Shown one piece after another: positions 25,447-34,531 of a DNA stretch of 64,000 bases; the first letter of the stretch is position 1; each line of letters starts with the position of its first letter. The notes beneath the pieces are model-generated. The model was given only the letters and a program-made list of their open reading frames with translations, was not told the origin of the DNA and searched no databases. Both the position numbers and the translations under genes were made by a program. Origin of the DNA: Pacificimonas sp963710205 (GTDB lineage Bacteria > Pseudomonadota > Alphaproteobacteria > Sphingomonadales > Sphingomonadaceae). Location: NCBI GenBank assembly GCA_963710205.1, contig CAVPZG010000005.1:310001-374000 (forward strand), given 5' to 3'.

Positions 25447-26361
25447 CTAAATCTTTATGTCGAACTGACGCGAACAAAATTCGCAGTCGACGCGGACCCT
25501 GCCATTGCCGTCGCGCATCTGTGCCTTTTCCGTTTCCGGAAATGTACCCAGTTTCATCTCGATATTGGCGACCGAGCAGCGACAGCCACGTGACAGACCC
25601 GTCGCGGGCTGCAGGCGGACCTCGTCCTCGTTGAACAGCCGCCAGAGCAGTGTTTCAAGTGAAAGCTCAGGGTCGGTCAGTTCGTCGGTCGTCACCGTAT
25701 GCGACAGTGCCGATAGATGTGCCCAGTTCTCGCGGTTCTCGCTGGCGTGCAGGCGGGCCTGGCCTTCCTCGCCGCGTGGAAGGTGCTGCACCAGGATGCC
25801 GCCGGCGTGCCAGCCGCCCTGCTCGTCCTGCCGCACACCGGCACGCAGGATCGTCGGAATCTGTTCGGAGGATTCGAAATATCGCGCGAAGGCCGTGGAC
25901 AGGTCCGCCCCTTCAAGCGCCACGATGCCCTGATAGCGTTCCTGTTCACCGCCCGGATCAAGCGTAACGGCCAGATAGCCCTTGCCGAAAACCGCCTCCA
26001 GGTCCGCATCGTCCGGCAGCGCCGCGATGGCGTCAGCGTCGAACTGGAGATAGCCGCGCAGTTCGCCCGCGCGATAATCGCAGACAATCAGGCCAATTCC
26101 GCCGCCCTCAGCCTTGGCCTGCACGGTGGCCTGTGCGTCATCGCCCTTGAGGGCGGATCCGATCAGGGCGGTAAGGACCAGAGCCTCGCCCAGCGCATGC
26201 GCGGCCTTCGCCGGATAGTCATGCGCGGACAGGATCACACCCAGTGTATCGCCCAGGCGCATGGCACGCCCGCGTCCGGACCTGTCAGGAATGGTGAATC
26301 CGATGACGCGGTTGTCTTCGGGCGAGGGCGCATGAACGGCGGCGGCGGTTTTTGAAGTCAT
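25447..26361 (-). CDS. hslO: 33 kDa redox-regulated chaperonin Hsp33
   Basis: A 304-residue holdase that is switched on by oxidation. The C-terminal zinc/redox centre is present as CRC (SRGCRCSV) and CEFC near the end, the four cysteines of the family. The N-terminal fold contains the conserved GEALVLTALIG and QAKAEGGGIGLIVCDYRAGELRGY-type segments. ATG 26361 is chosen; the longer frame overlaps argF. It sits 37 bases behind argF, so it is probably the last gene of an argD-argF-hslO operon, an order seen in related genomes. Confidence 0.94.
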   Translation of the reverse strand: MTSKTAAAVHAPSPEDNRVIGFTIPDRSGRGRAMRLGDTLGVILSAHDYPAKAAHALGEALVLTALIGSALKGDDAQATVQAKAEGGGIGLIVCDYRAGELRGYLQFDADAIAALPDDADLEAVFGKGYLAVTLDPGGEQERYQGIVALEGADLSTAFARYFESSEQIPTILRAGVRQDEQGGWHAGGILVQHLPRGEEGQARLHASENRENWAHLSALSHTVTTDELTDPELSLETLLWRLFNEDEVRLQPATGLSRGCRCSVANIEMKLGTFPETEKAQMRDGNGRVRVDCEFCSRQFDIKI

Positions 26362-26398
26362 GCGCCTATGTAGGACGGCATCGCGCGCCGCCAAGGGC

Positions 26399-27337
26399 TT
26401 ACAGCTTGCCCAGGCACCAAAGCATGACGGCCTTCTGCGCGTGGACGCGGTTCTCCGCTTCGTCGAAGACGTAGGATTGCGGCCCGTCGATGACGGCTTC
26501 ATCCACTTCCTCGCCGCGATGCGCAGGAAGGCAATGCAGGAATATCGCGTCCGCTGCAGCCTGCTTCATCAGTGCTGGCGTCACCTGATAGGGCGACAGC
26601 GCCACCAGACGTTTGGACGCGTCCTTGTCGCCCATGGAGACCCAGGTATCGGTCACGACGACATCGACGCCAACCACGGCTTCTTCAGGATTGCGGATGA
26701 CTTCGATCCTTCCGCCAGTCGTCTTTCCCCGCTTTTCAGCAGCAGCGACATAGCGCGCTTCAGGATCATATGCCGCTGGTGTCGATAGCCGCAGCGTGAA
26801 GCCGAGGAGGCCCGCAGCTTCGATGAGCGAGTTGCAGACATTGTTGCCATCGCCCAGCCAGGCCCAGGTCGTGCCGGCGACATTCGCGCCGCGCGTTTCC
26901 TCTACCGTCATCACGTCGGCAAGAATCTGGCAGGGGTGGGTATCGTCGGTCAGCGCATTGATGACGGGAACGCTGGCCTTTTCGGCCAGGATCGTAAGCT
27001 TGTCGTGCAGGTCCGTTCGGAGGGATATGATGTCGACATAGCGCGACAGGACCTGGGCGGTGTCCTCGATGCTTTCGCCGCGTCCCAGCTGCATGTCGCC
27101 CGCTGACAGCGTCTGCACCTGTCCGCCCAGTTGGCGCATCGCGAGATCCATCGAAACGCGCGTGCGGGTCGAGCTTTTCTCGAAGATCGAGGCAAGGATA
27201 TGCCCGGCCAGTGGGGCATCGGCATCCAAAGCCCCTTTTGTCAGGCCGGTGCGTGCGGCCTTTCGGCGATGCGCTTCATCCAGAATGGCGCGGACCGTTT
27301 CGGGGCCGAGTGGATCGAGGTCGAGAAAATGGGGCAT
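26399..27337 (-). CDS. argF: Ornithine carbamoyltransferase
   Basis: Makes citrulline from ornithine and carbamoyl phosphate. The 312-residue protein has the carbamoyl-phosphate loop FEKSSTRTR, the DDTHPCQILAD motif and the ornithine-binding HCLPAHRGEEV. It follows argD at 62 bases and precedes hslO, consistent with an anabolic arginine operon. Confidence 0.96.
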   Translation of the reverse strand: MPHFLDLDPLGPETVRAILDEAHRRKAARTGLTKGALDADAPLAGHILASIFEKSSTRTRVSMDLAMRQLGGQVQTLSAGDMQLGRGESIEDTAQVLSRYVDIISLRTDLHDKLTILAEKASVPVINALTDDTHPCQILADVMTVEETRGANVAGTTWAWLGDGNNVCNSLIEAAGLLGFTLRLSTPAAYDPEARYVAAAEKRGKTTGGRIEVIRNPEEAVVGVDVVVTDTWVSMGDKDASKRLVALSPYQVTPALMKQAAADAIFLHCLPAHRGEEVDEAVIDGPQSYVFDEAENRVHAQKAVMLWCLGKL

Positions 27338-27399
27338 GATAATACCAATGATTTGCGGCCCCGCCGATGCTGCACTACAGCAAAAGCGTTACTATGGCG

Positions 27400-28599
27400 T
27401 TACGAAACCGAACCCGTTGCCTTCGCTTCACGATAGGCATTGGCGGCTTCGGTCAGTGCCTGAGTGCATTCGGCGATATGGCTGTCGTCTATATTGAGCG
27501 GCGGCAGGATACGCACGACATTGTCGCCGGCCGCGACGGTCAGGATGCCATATTGCCGCGCGAAGTTCACGAACGGGCGGGTCGCTTCGGTCATCTGCAG
27601 GCCGAGCATGAGGCCCTTTCCACGCACCCCGACGAAAAGATCGTCATGGTTCGGGATCCACTGTTCGAGGGCGTGACGCAGACGCTCTCCGGTGTCGCGC
27701 ACATGCTGCAGGAAGTCCGGCTCCGCAACGACGTCCAGGACCGCGAGACCGGCGGCCATTCCCAGCGGGTTGCCGCCATAAGTGGAGCCGTGCGTCCCGA
27801 CCGTCATGCCGACCGCCGCCTTTTCGGTGGCGAGGCAGGCGCCAAGCGGGAAGCCGCCGCCAATACCCTTCGCAATGGCCATGATATCGGGCGTAATGCC
27901 ATATTGCTCATGCGCGAACAGCGTGCCGGTACGCGCCACGCCGCACTGAACCTCGTCCAGGATCAGCATCAGGTCGTGCTCGTCACACAATTTGCGAAGG
28001 CCGGTCATGAATTCAGGCGTGGCGGGCAGGATGCCGCCCTCGCCCTGAACCGGCTCCACCATGATGCCTGCGGTCTTGTCGGTGATGAGCGCCTTGACCG
28101 CCTCCAGATCGTTGAATGGCGCATGGTCCGACCAGTCGGGCAGCGGCTCGAACGGTACGCGCAGCTTCTCGCTGCCCGTGGCTGAAATTGCCGCGATGGA
28201 GCGGCCGTGGAAGGCGTTGTGAAAGGTGATGATGCGATTGCGCTCGGGATGGCCCGAGACATGCTGATAGGCAAGTGCGGTCTTCGCCGCGCACTCGAAC
28301 GCCTCGACGCCTGAATTGGTGAAGAAAACCGTGTCCGCGAACGTCAGCTCGACCAGCTTTTCCGCCAGCTTCCACTGGCCGGGTACGGAATAGAGATTCG
28401 ACACGTGCATCAGTGTCGCCGCCTGTTCCTGGATGGCCTTGATCAGATGCGGGTGTCCATGGCCGAGGCAATTGACGGCGATGCCGCTGGCGAAATCCAG
28501 ATACTTCCTGCCATCGGCGCCGAACAGATAGGCACCTTCCCCGCGCACAGGCTCGACTTCGCAGCGGGCGTAGGTCGGCATCAGGGCGGGGATTGTCAT
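27400..28599 (-). CDS. argD: Acetylornithine aminotransferase
   Basis: A 399-residue class III PLP aminotransferase of arginine synthesis, often also acting on succinyldiaminopimelate. It shows the NSGVEAFECAAKTA cofactor loop, LILDEVQCGVARTG, and the PLP lysine in MAIAKGIGGGFPLGA. ATG 28599 is preceded by GAGGA; a start at 28614 is possible. A terminator-like hairpin sits only about 25 bases upstream in the leader (28622-28655), so expression may be attenuated. Confidence 0.95.
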   Translation of the reverse strand: MTIPALMPTYARCEVEPVRGEGAYLFGADGRKYLDFASGIAVNCLGHGHPHLIKAIQEQAATLMHVSNLYSVPGQWKLAEKLVELTFADTVFFTNSGVEAFECAAKTALAYQHVSGHPERNRIITFHNAFHGRSIAAISATGSEKLRVPFEPLPDWSDHAPFNDLEAVKALITDKTAGIMVEPVQGEGGILPATPEFMTGLRKLCDEHDLMLILDEVQCGVARTGTLFAHEQYGITPDIMAIAKGIGGGFPLGACLATEKAAVGMTVGTHGSTYGGNPLGMAAGLAVLDVVAEPDFLQHVRDTGERLRHALEQWIPNHDDLFVGVRGKGLMLGLQMTEATRPFVNFARQYGILTVAAGDNVVRILPPLNIDDSHIAECTQALTEAANAYREAKATGSVS

Positions 28600-28621
28600 G
28601 GCGATGGTCCTCATTTCGTGT

Positions 28622-28655
28622 AAAAAAGCAAAAAGGCGGCTGAAAGAGGCCGCCT
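28622..28655 (-). terminator. Intrinsic terminator in the argD leader (possible attenuator)
   Basis: On the minus strand AGGCGGC and GCCGCCT enclose an eight-base loop and are followed by TTTTTGCTTTTTT. It lies just upstream of the argD ATG and faces into argD. No minus-strand gene lies immediately upstream for it to terminate. A tiny frame upstream (minus strand, from about 28703) begins MSFDCPSPSR and stops after a single Arg codon, which is only weakly suggestive of a leader peptide. Confidence 0.65.
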
Positions 28656-28678
28656 CTATGGTGCGGGAGATTACCGGG

Positions 28679-29339
28679 ATGGCGAAGGGCAGTCAAACGA
28701 CATGGCCGGGCGAAGCGCCGCCCTTTTCAGTTGCCGGAAAGCTGTTCTGCCTGGCCGTCGCCGCCATGCTGCCAGCCTGTACGATGGTGCAGCCCGATCG
28801 CGGCGTGGAGGCGGCGCTGGTGGTTCCCGCTGCGGGTACATGGGAGGCGGCGATCCTGCCGGAGGACGCGGTCCGGCTTGGCAATCGCGCCGCCACGTGG
28901 GAGCGGGCGCTGACCATCACCGCGGCGGGCAACGCGCGCCCTGATTGCAGATGAAGGCGCGCTGCTTCAGCCGGGAGGCGGCATTCCATCCGTGCCTGAG
29001 GAAGGCAATTACAAATGCCGGACAATCAAGCTCGGCATCGAGGGCTTGGGCGGTATCGCCTATGGCTGGTTTCGCTGCATTGTTTTCGCGCAGGACGGGC
29101 AGACATGGCTGGTCAAGCAGACGGGATCGCAGCGTCAGTCCGGGCGCATTTTTCCGGATGGGACATTTCTGGGCGGTCTGGCGCTTGGCGACGACACCGG
29201 CAGCGTCGGCTATGGCGCAATCACGGAACGCAACGTCGTTGGCGTGATCGAAAGGCTCGGGAAGGGCAATTACCGCCTCGTCCAGCCCGAGCCCTATTAC
29301 GAGTCGGTTCTGGACATACTCGAGATGAGGGCGGTCTAG
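28679..29339 (+). pseudogene. DUF4893 lipoprotein gene, single +1 frameshift
   Basis: The first part (from MAKGSQTTWPGE) has a lipoprotein signal ending in LPAC and reads to about NAR. It then runs to a premature TGA, while the family-like continuation LIADEGALLQPGG and on through YKCRTIKLG, WFRC, KQTGSQRQSG and YESVLDILE is in the next frame. Removing one C near 28938-28942 restores a single product of about 219 residues. Total length is 3n+1. DUF4893 proteins are uncharacterised exported proteins. Either recently broken or a sequence error. Its end overlaps the convergent permease gene by four bases. Confidence 0.75.
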
Positions 29340-30166
29340 TTCTTGATGCGCCAGCCAATGGCAAGCAGCCAGTAGCATAGGGCGGCGAGCAACAGGTTGA
29401 TAACGGCGAGCATGACAGCACCGCCCAAAATCGGCCCATCGGCAACTCCCAGAAAACCGTAGCGAAACCCGTCGATGATGTGGAAAAACGGATTGGCGAG
29501 GCTGATCTTCTGCGCCAGTTCCGGCAATCGGTCGATGACATAGAAGGTGCCGCTGAGAAGCGAGAGTGGCTGCACGATGAAATTGGAAACGGCGGCCGCA
29601 TGATCGAACTTTTCGGCCCACAGGCCCGTGATGATTCCCATCAGGCTAAGCAGGATCGTCCCGCTAAGGCCGAAATAGAGCACTGCCCAGGGTTCGCGGA
29701 TGACAGGCGTGACGCCCGGCCAGAACCACATCGCGGCATAGACAGCGAAACCGACGAGGAATCCGCGTGTGACCGCCCCGGCGACAAAGCTGACGAGCAG
29801 TTCCGCCGTCGATAGCGGCGGCATCAGGACATCGACGATCGTGCCCTGTACCTTGCCAAGCAGCAGCGAAGACTGGCTGTTCTGAAATGCGTTCTGGATC
29901 ATGCCCATGACGATCAGGCCGGGCGCGAGGAAGTCGTTGAAGTCGACGCCCATGACCTGCCGTTCGCCGCGGCCCAGGGCGACCGTGAAGATGGCAAGGA
30001 ACAGCAATGTCGTGATCGCCGGTGCCCAGACGGTCTGCAACTGCACCTTGAAGAACCGCCGCACCTCTTTCATATAGAGCGTCTGTAATCCCCGCCAGTT
30101 TATGAACGGGATCAGCGGCTCGCCCGGTTCGGGGTGGCGCGTGGGTGTCGGGGCTTTCATGTCCAT
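29336..30166 (-). CDS. ABC-2 type transporter permease
   Basis: A 276-residue permease with six membrane segments and the ABC-2 signature region (FIVQPLSLLSGTFYVIDRLPE, then NPFFHIIDGFRYGFLG). It resembles DrrB/YadH-type exporters. No ATP-binding gene flanks it: gcrA diverges upstream and a convergent gene ends downstream, so its ATPase is encoded elsewhere. Start 30166 or the second ATG at 30160 are both possible. Substrate unknown. Confidence 0.88.
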   Translation of the reverse strand: MDMKAPTPTRHPEPGEPLIPFINWRGLQTLYMKEVRRFFKVQLQTVWAPAITTLLFLAIFTVALGRGERQVMGVDFNDFLAPGLIVMGMIQNAFQNSQSSLLLGKVQGTIVDVLMPPLSTAELLVSFVAGAVTRGFLVGFAVYAAMWFWPGVTPVIREPWAVLYFGLSGTILLSLMGIITGLWAEKFDHAAAVSNFIVQPLSLLSGTFYVIDRLPELAQKISLANPFFHIIDGFRYGFLGVADGPILGGAVMLAVINLLLAALCYWLLAIGWRIKN

Positions 30167-30237
30167 GCCGTCCGCCTAAGCGCCTCCCTTTCCACCCGCA
30201 AGACGCTGTTCCTGCCATTATCTTTGGAAAGTGCCGC

Positions 30238-30915
30238 ATGTCCTGGACCGACGAACGAATTGAGCAGCTGCGTAAATTGTGGAGCGAAGGCCACCCGGCC
30301 TCCCGCATCGCAGAGGAACTGGGCGGCGTCAGCCGCAATGCAGTCATCGGCAAGGCGCATCGTCTTGGCCTCGCCAAACGCCCCTCGCCCGTGAAGTCCG
30401 ACAAGAACAAGGCGAAGGCCGCCGCCAAGCCTGCGGTAAAGGCCAAGGCCGCACCAAAGGCGCCGAAGCCCGCAAAGGCCGAAACACCGAAAGTGACGGC
30501 CCCCGAACGGGACGATGATGACGAGGATGAAGACGATGACGACGTGCACGTCTCGCTGACCCCTGCCGTTCCGCTCAGCTCGCGCTCCGACGTCGATCAG
30601 TCCACGGTCGCTGCTCCGCGCATCCAGATCCACGATCCGCGGCCCGCACCGCGTCCCGCTCCGAAGAAGCCGCTGCGCCCTGTGCGTATCAGCGAAACGG
30701 TTGCCGACAAGACTGGTCTTCTCGACCTGAACGAGCGCATCTGCAAATGGCCGATCGGGCATCCCGGCGAACCGGAATTTCATTTCTGCGGTGAGAAGTC
30801 GGAGCCGGGTTTTCCCTATTGCAACGCGCACTGCGCCGTCGCCTATCAGGCGCAGCAGCCCCGCAAGGACCGTCCGGGCCGGACGCCGATGCCGAACCTC
30901 CCACGCCCCAGATAA
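30238..30915 (+). CDS. gcrA: Cell-cycle regulator GcrA
   Basis: A 225-residue sigma-70 cofactor that, in Caulobacter, works with CcrM methylation at GAnTC sites. The N-terminal helix-turn-helix domain (MSWTDERIEQLRKLW to NAVIGKAHRLGL, residues 1-46) is followed by a low-complexity Lys/Ala then Asp/Glu linker. The conserved C-terminal domain contains CKWPIGHPGEPEFHFCG and YCNAHCAVAY. An upstream in-frame extension to 30145 overlaps the divergent permease and is rejected. Its presence supports an alphaproteobacterial source. Confidence 0.95.
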   Translation: MSWTDERIEQLRKLWSEGHPASRIAEELGGVSRNAVIGKAHRLGLAKRPSPVKSDKNKAKAAAKPAVKAKAAPKAPKPAKAETPKVTAPERDDDDEDEDDDDVHVSLTPAVPLSSRSDVDQSTVAAPRIQIHDPRPAPRPAPKKPLRPVRISETVADKTGLLDLNERICKWPIGHPGEPEFHFCGEKSEPGFPYCNAHCAVAYQAQQPRKDRPGRTPMPNLPRPR

Positions 30916-30918
30916 GCT

Positions 30919-31416
30919 CTAGAAGGCGTTTTCCTGCGCGGGTTTGGCACCGCCTGCGTCACCGGCGGGTTTGTCGCCCTTCTTGCTCGCTACCAGCTTG
31001 AGCTCGCTCGCCGTACCCTTGTGGCTAAGGCGGCCCTCCGTCTGCGCGCCCGCCTTCATGTCGATGCGGACATAGCTGATGTCGCCGGACGTGCGCGCGG
31101 TCGATTCGATGGTTAGCTGGTCAGCGGAGATGGACCCCGATACTTCGCCCGCGATCCGCGCTTCCGCGGCCTGAATTGCGCCCGCGACGTGGCCGCGCTC
31201 GCCAAGAACCAGCACGCCGCAGCTGACGTCGCCTTCGACGCGCCCCTCTATATGAAGATCGCCCTCGGCCGCGATGTTGCCGGTAATGGTGACGCCTTCG
31301 CCAATCACCGAGAAGGTGCCGCCCGTAGGATTGCCGCCGCGTTTCGGCTTTGGCTCACCCATCATCGTCATTGGCGCGGCCATGTCGTCCGGCGAGCTTT
31401 TGGATTTCGAGAACAT
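30919..31416 (-). CDS. Bactofilin family cytoskeletal protein
   Basis: A 165-residue protein with a central beta-helix of short repeats (FSVIGEGVTITGNI, GDLHIEGRVEGDV, and similar), the DUF583 bactofilin core that self-assembles into filaments without nucleotide. Both ends are short and disordered-looking. Its first 62 bases overlap the end of the M23 peptidase gene, and the pair is conserved in many proteobacteria, where the bactofilin positions the peptidoglycan hydrolase. Confidence 0.9.
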   Translation of the reverse strand: MFSKSKSSPDDMAAPMTMMGEPKPKRGGNPTGGTFSVIGEGVTITGNIAAEGDLHIEGRVEGDVSCGVLVLGERGHVAGAIQAAEARIAGEVSGSISADQLTIESTARTSGDISYVRIDMKAGAQTEGRLSHKGTASELKLVASKKGDKPAGDAGGAKPAQENAF

Positions 31417-32500
31417 GGGGGGATGCCTCCAGATAGGGACGGGGGTTGACCGCGCGGCCATCGACGCGGACTTCGAAATGCAGATGCGTACCAGTTGAAC
31501 GGCCCGTGGAGCCCATGCGGCCAATCTGCTGGCCTCGCTCGACGGTCATGCCGGGTTTTACGTCAATACTGCTCAGATGGGCATAGCGCGTGCGAATGCC
31601 CTTGCCATGATCCAGAACAACGATGTTGCCATAGCCATTCAGGCGCGTGGCATTGACGACTTTTCCTGGCCCGGCGGCAAGGATCGGTTCGCCATGCGGC
31701 CCGCGAAAATCCTGGCCCATATGCTGTGCAGCGCGGCCCGTGATCGGATCGTAGCGAAAGCCGTAGGCACTCGACAGACTACCGTTCCGAGCGGGCATGA
31801 AGGAAGGAAGGGCGATCAGGGCATTTTCAAGCTGGGAGAGGGTGGCGAGCGCTTCGGTCATTGCCGCGAAACGATCATCCGCCAGCGCCTCCGCGCCCAA
31901 TGCGGGCACAAACGGACCGCCTGTCCCCGTCGTGCCGCCCGTCAGGCGGGCGGCGGTCAACCCAAGCCGGGCGACTTCCCTGCGCACACGGTCGGCGCGG
32001 GCATTGGCAAGCTCCGCGACGCCGGATGCGAAGGCTAGCTGGCGGCGTTCCAGATTGGCGAGCTTGCCTGCTCCGGGAATGGCGCGGGCGGCGCTTTCGT
32101 CCTCCGCCCCTGGTGCGGCGGTAGCGGCGGGTTTGCCAAAATGTTCCTCGGCCAGCGTTTCCAGCAGCTGCTGCCGGGTTTCCAGCGCGGCGGCGCGATC
32201 TTCGACGCTGCCACGATAACTTTTCACTTCCGCTGCGGTACGGGCCACATTGGCCGCCTCGGCGGTTATGGCCAGACGCTCGGCACTGACCCGTGCCTGC
32301 GTGACCAGCATGATGCCGGATACCGCCAGCCATGCGACGAGCGCCAGTGAAAGCGCCGCTGCGGACATCATCTGAAAACGGCTGGAGATGGTCAGGAAGC
32401 GCACGCGGCCATTGGCCCGCATGTAGAATTCCCGGTCCGGAAAATATTGCCTCAGCTTCGCTATGGAATCGCTAAAGATACGCTGGCCCCACTCGTACAA
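31355..32500 (-). CDS. M23-family peptidoglycan endopeptidase
   Basis: A 381-residue membrane-anchored LytM protein. A membrane segment at about residues 46-68 follows a cytoplasmic N-terminus, then a helical/coiled region, then the M23 domain with HMGQDFRGPHGEPI (HxxxD zinc ligands) and HLHFEV (HxH). Ligands are intact, so it is probably active on peptidoglycan cross-links. The start is TTG 32500, the only one giving the family-like N-terminus; no good Shine-Dalgarno is seen. Translation of the downstream bactofilin begins inside this gene. Confidence 0.88.
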   Translation of the reverse strand: MYEWGQRIFSDSIAKLRQYFPDREFYMRANGRVRFLTISSRFQMMSAAALSLALVAWLAVSGIMLVTQARVSAERLAITAEAANVARTAAEVKSYRGSVEDRAAALETRQQLLETLAEEHFGKPAATAAPGAEDESAARAIPGAGKLANLERRQLAFASGVAELANARADRVRREVARLGLTAARLTGGTTGTGGPFVPALGAEALADDRFAAMTEALATLSQLENALIALPSFMPARNGSLSSAYGFRYDPITGRAAQHMGQDFRGPHGEPILAAGPGKVVNATRLNGYGNIVVLDHGKGIRTRYAHLSSIDVKPGMTVERGQQIGRMGSTGRSTGTHLHFEVRVDGRAVNPRPYLEASPHVLEIQKLAGRHGRANDDDG

Positions 32501-32542
32501 ATGCTGTGCGTCAGCCCCCTGCGCACATCTCGAGATGCAGCG

Positions 32543-32570
32543 TTGCTATAATCGGTGTTAATAAACAATC
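32543..32570 (-). promoter_or_regulatory. Candidate sigma-70 promoter for the M23-bactofilin pair
   Basis: On the minus strand TTGATT (32565-32570) and TATAGC (32543-32548) are separated by 16 bases in the AT-richer 122-base gap between phaC and the M23 gene. The expected start is about 36 bases before TTG 32500. Confidence 0.4.
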
Positions 32571-32622
32571 AATGGTTGCGGAGACGTTACCTCTTGTGCG
32601 GCGAGCCGTGCTGGAACGTCGA

Positions 32623-34419
32623 TCAGCCGACCCTCTCCTTGACATAACTGCCCGGCGCGTCCTCGATCGCCTTCAATTTGGCTTTCCCCTTACCGGGCGT
32701 GCGGGCGGGAACCTTCTTCCCGGATTGCGGTGCCAGCCATTTGATCCAGTCGGGCCACCAGCTGCCCTTGTGTTCCGTTGCCTTCTCCTGAAACTCCGCC
32801 AATGTATCCGGTAGGTCGCCGTCCATTGTCCAATGCTGGTATTTTTGCGCGCTCGGTGGATTGACCACGCCCGCGATATGGCCGCTGCCAGCCTGTACGA
32901 AGCGAACGGGACCGGAAAGGTGCTTTGTCAGTTTCCAGACCGAGGGCAGGGGGGCGATGTGATCCTCTTTCCCCGCCTGGACATAGGCTGGCGTTTTCAC
33001 TTTCCCTAGGTCGATGGCTGTGCCGTCGATGGTCACGCCTCCGGGCTTCGCCAGCTTGTTGTCGCGGTAGAGGTCTTTCAGATAATTCTGATGCCACTTT
33101 GCTGGAACATTGGTCGCGTCGCCATTCCAGAACAGGAGGTCGAACGGAAAATAATCCTTGCCCAGCAGATAATTGTTTACCACATAGTTCCAGATCAGGT
33201 CGTTCGAGCGCAGCATGTTGAAGCTGGTCGCCATCGCGCGTCCATCCAGATAGCCGCGTTTCTTCGACTGCTCGTCGATCATCATCAGTTCAGGGTCGTC
33301 TATGAAGACGCTCAGGTCGCCCGCATGTTCGAAATCGACCTGCGCGGTAAAGAAGGTCGCGGTCTTCACCTTGTCGGCGTTGCCGCGCGCAGCCATCAGC
33401 GCCAGAACGGCGGCAAGGGTCGTACCCGCCACGCAATAGCCAATGGTATGAACGGCGGGCGCGCCGGTATCGGCCAGAACCTGGTCGATGGCTGTCAGGA
33501 AACCTTCCTTTACATAATGGTCCTGTTCGACATCCGCTGTTGTCTCATCGGCATTTTTCCAGCTGACGACATAGACTGTCAGGCCCTGTTCGACCGCCCA
33601 GCGAATGAAGCTTTTCTCCGCCGTAAGGTCCAGAATGTAGAATTTGTTGATCCAGGGCGGAAAGATCAGGAGCGGTGTCTCGTAGACCTCCTTTGTCGTC
33701 GGCGCATATTGGATCAACTGAAAAAGGCGGTTCTGGAAGACAACCTTGCCGGGCGTGACGGCAACATTGACGCCCACCTCAAACGCATCCTCATCGGTCA
33801 TTTTCATCCGGCCCTGTGCCAGATCGTCGAGCAAATGCTCGGTTCCCTTCAAGAGATTCTCACCGCGCGTTTCAATGGTGCGCTGAAGAACGTCGGGATT
33901 CGTCAGCGCATAGTTTGACGGCGACATCGCATCGACGAACTGCTGTGTGTAGAATTCCGCCTTTCTGCGGGATTTTTCATCCAGACCATCCAGCGCGCCG
34001 ATCGCATCCATGATGTAACGGCTGGACAGAAGATAGGCATGCTTGATGAAGGAAAAGGCGGGGACATTTTCCCAGGCCTCGCTGGCGAAACGGCGGTCGG
34101 GTTTGCCGCCGTCCTCCGCAGGCGTCATCATGTCGCCGCCCAGGAACCCCTGCCACATGCGCGCGGCCTCCTGCACATAATCCATCTGCATCTGCGCCAG
34201 CTTCACGGGATCGCTCAGCGGTGGCTGGGTCATGCCGGACCACATGTCGGCCATGCCAAAGGGATCGGTGTTGATCGCAAAGGTCGAAGGCATGTCGGAG
34301 GCCGTCGGCAATTCCTGCTTCGACCAGAAATCCAGCATCATCTGCTGCGCCTTTCCGGCCAGATAGGTCATGCGCTCGAAGGTTTCGGCAGGGTCTGCCT
34401 GCGGTGTCTGTTCTGCCAT
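32623..34419 (-). CDS. phaC: Class I poly(3-hydroxyalkanoate) synthase
   Basis: A 598-residue polymerase that links 3-hydroxyacyl-CoA into PHA granules. The PhaC lipase-like box GYCVAG holds the nucleophile at about Cys329. The catalytic Asp lies in AGKEDHIAPLPSVWK and the His in GSGHIAGVVNPP. The N-terminal segment PLSDPVKLAQMQMDYVQEAARMWQ-type region is typical of class I enzymes. No phasin, phaA or phaB is adjacent. Confidence 0.95.
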   Translation of the reverse strand: MAEQTPQADPAETFERMTYLAGKAQQMMLDFWSKQELPTASDMPSTFAINTDPFGMADMWSGMTQPPLSDPVKLAQMQMDYVQEAARMWQGFLGGDMMTPAEDGGKPDRRFASEAWENVPAFSFIKHAYLLSSRYIMDAIGALDGLDEKSRRKAEFYTQQFVDAMSPSNYALTNPDVLQRTIETRGENLLKGTEHLLDDLAQGRMKMTDEDAFEVGVNVAVTPGKVVFQNRLFQLIQYAPTTKEVYETPLLIFPPWINKFYILDLTAEKSFIRWAVEQGLTVYVVSWKNADETTADVEQDHYVKEGFLTAIDQVLADTGAPAVHTIGYCVAGTTLAAVLALMAARGNADKVKTATFFTAQVDFEHAGDLSVFIDDPELMMIDEQSKKRGYLDGRAMATSFNMLRSNDLIWNYVVNNYLLGKDYFPFDLLFWNGDATNVPAKWHQNYLKDLYRDNKLAKPGGVTIDGTAIDLGKVKTPAYVQAGKEDHIAPLPSVWKLTKHLSGPVRFVQAGSGHIAGVVNPPSAQKYQHWTMDGDLPDTLAEFQEKATEHKGSWWPDWIKWLAPQSGKKVPARTPGKGKAKLKAIEDAPGSYVKERVG

Positions 34420-34531
34420 ATTTCTAATCGCTCCCCAGCATTATGTCTCGCCAAGCGGATTCGCCCGCGTTTATAGGCGTCTTTGCCGGAACAATGCGCC
34501 CGGCGCACATAATGTTCAACGGGGTTCCGAA

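Noticed and set aside
28598..28678. Earlier start for the DUF4893 product, including MAMVLISCKKAKRR.
   Set aside because: This segment reads through the argD leader and terminator; the lipoprotein signal fits a start at 28679.
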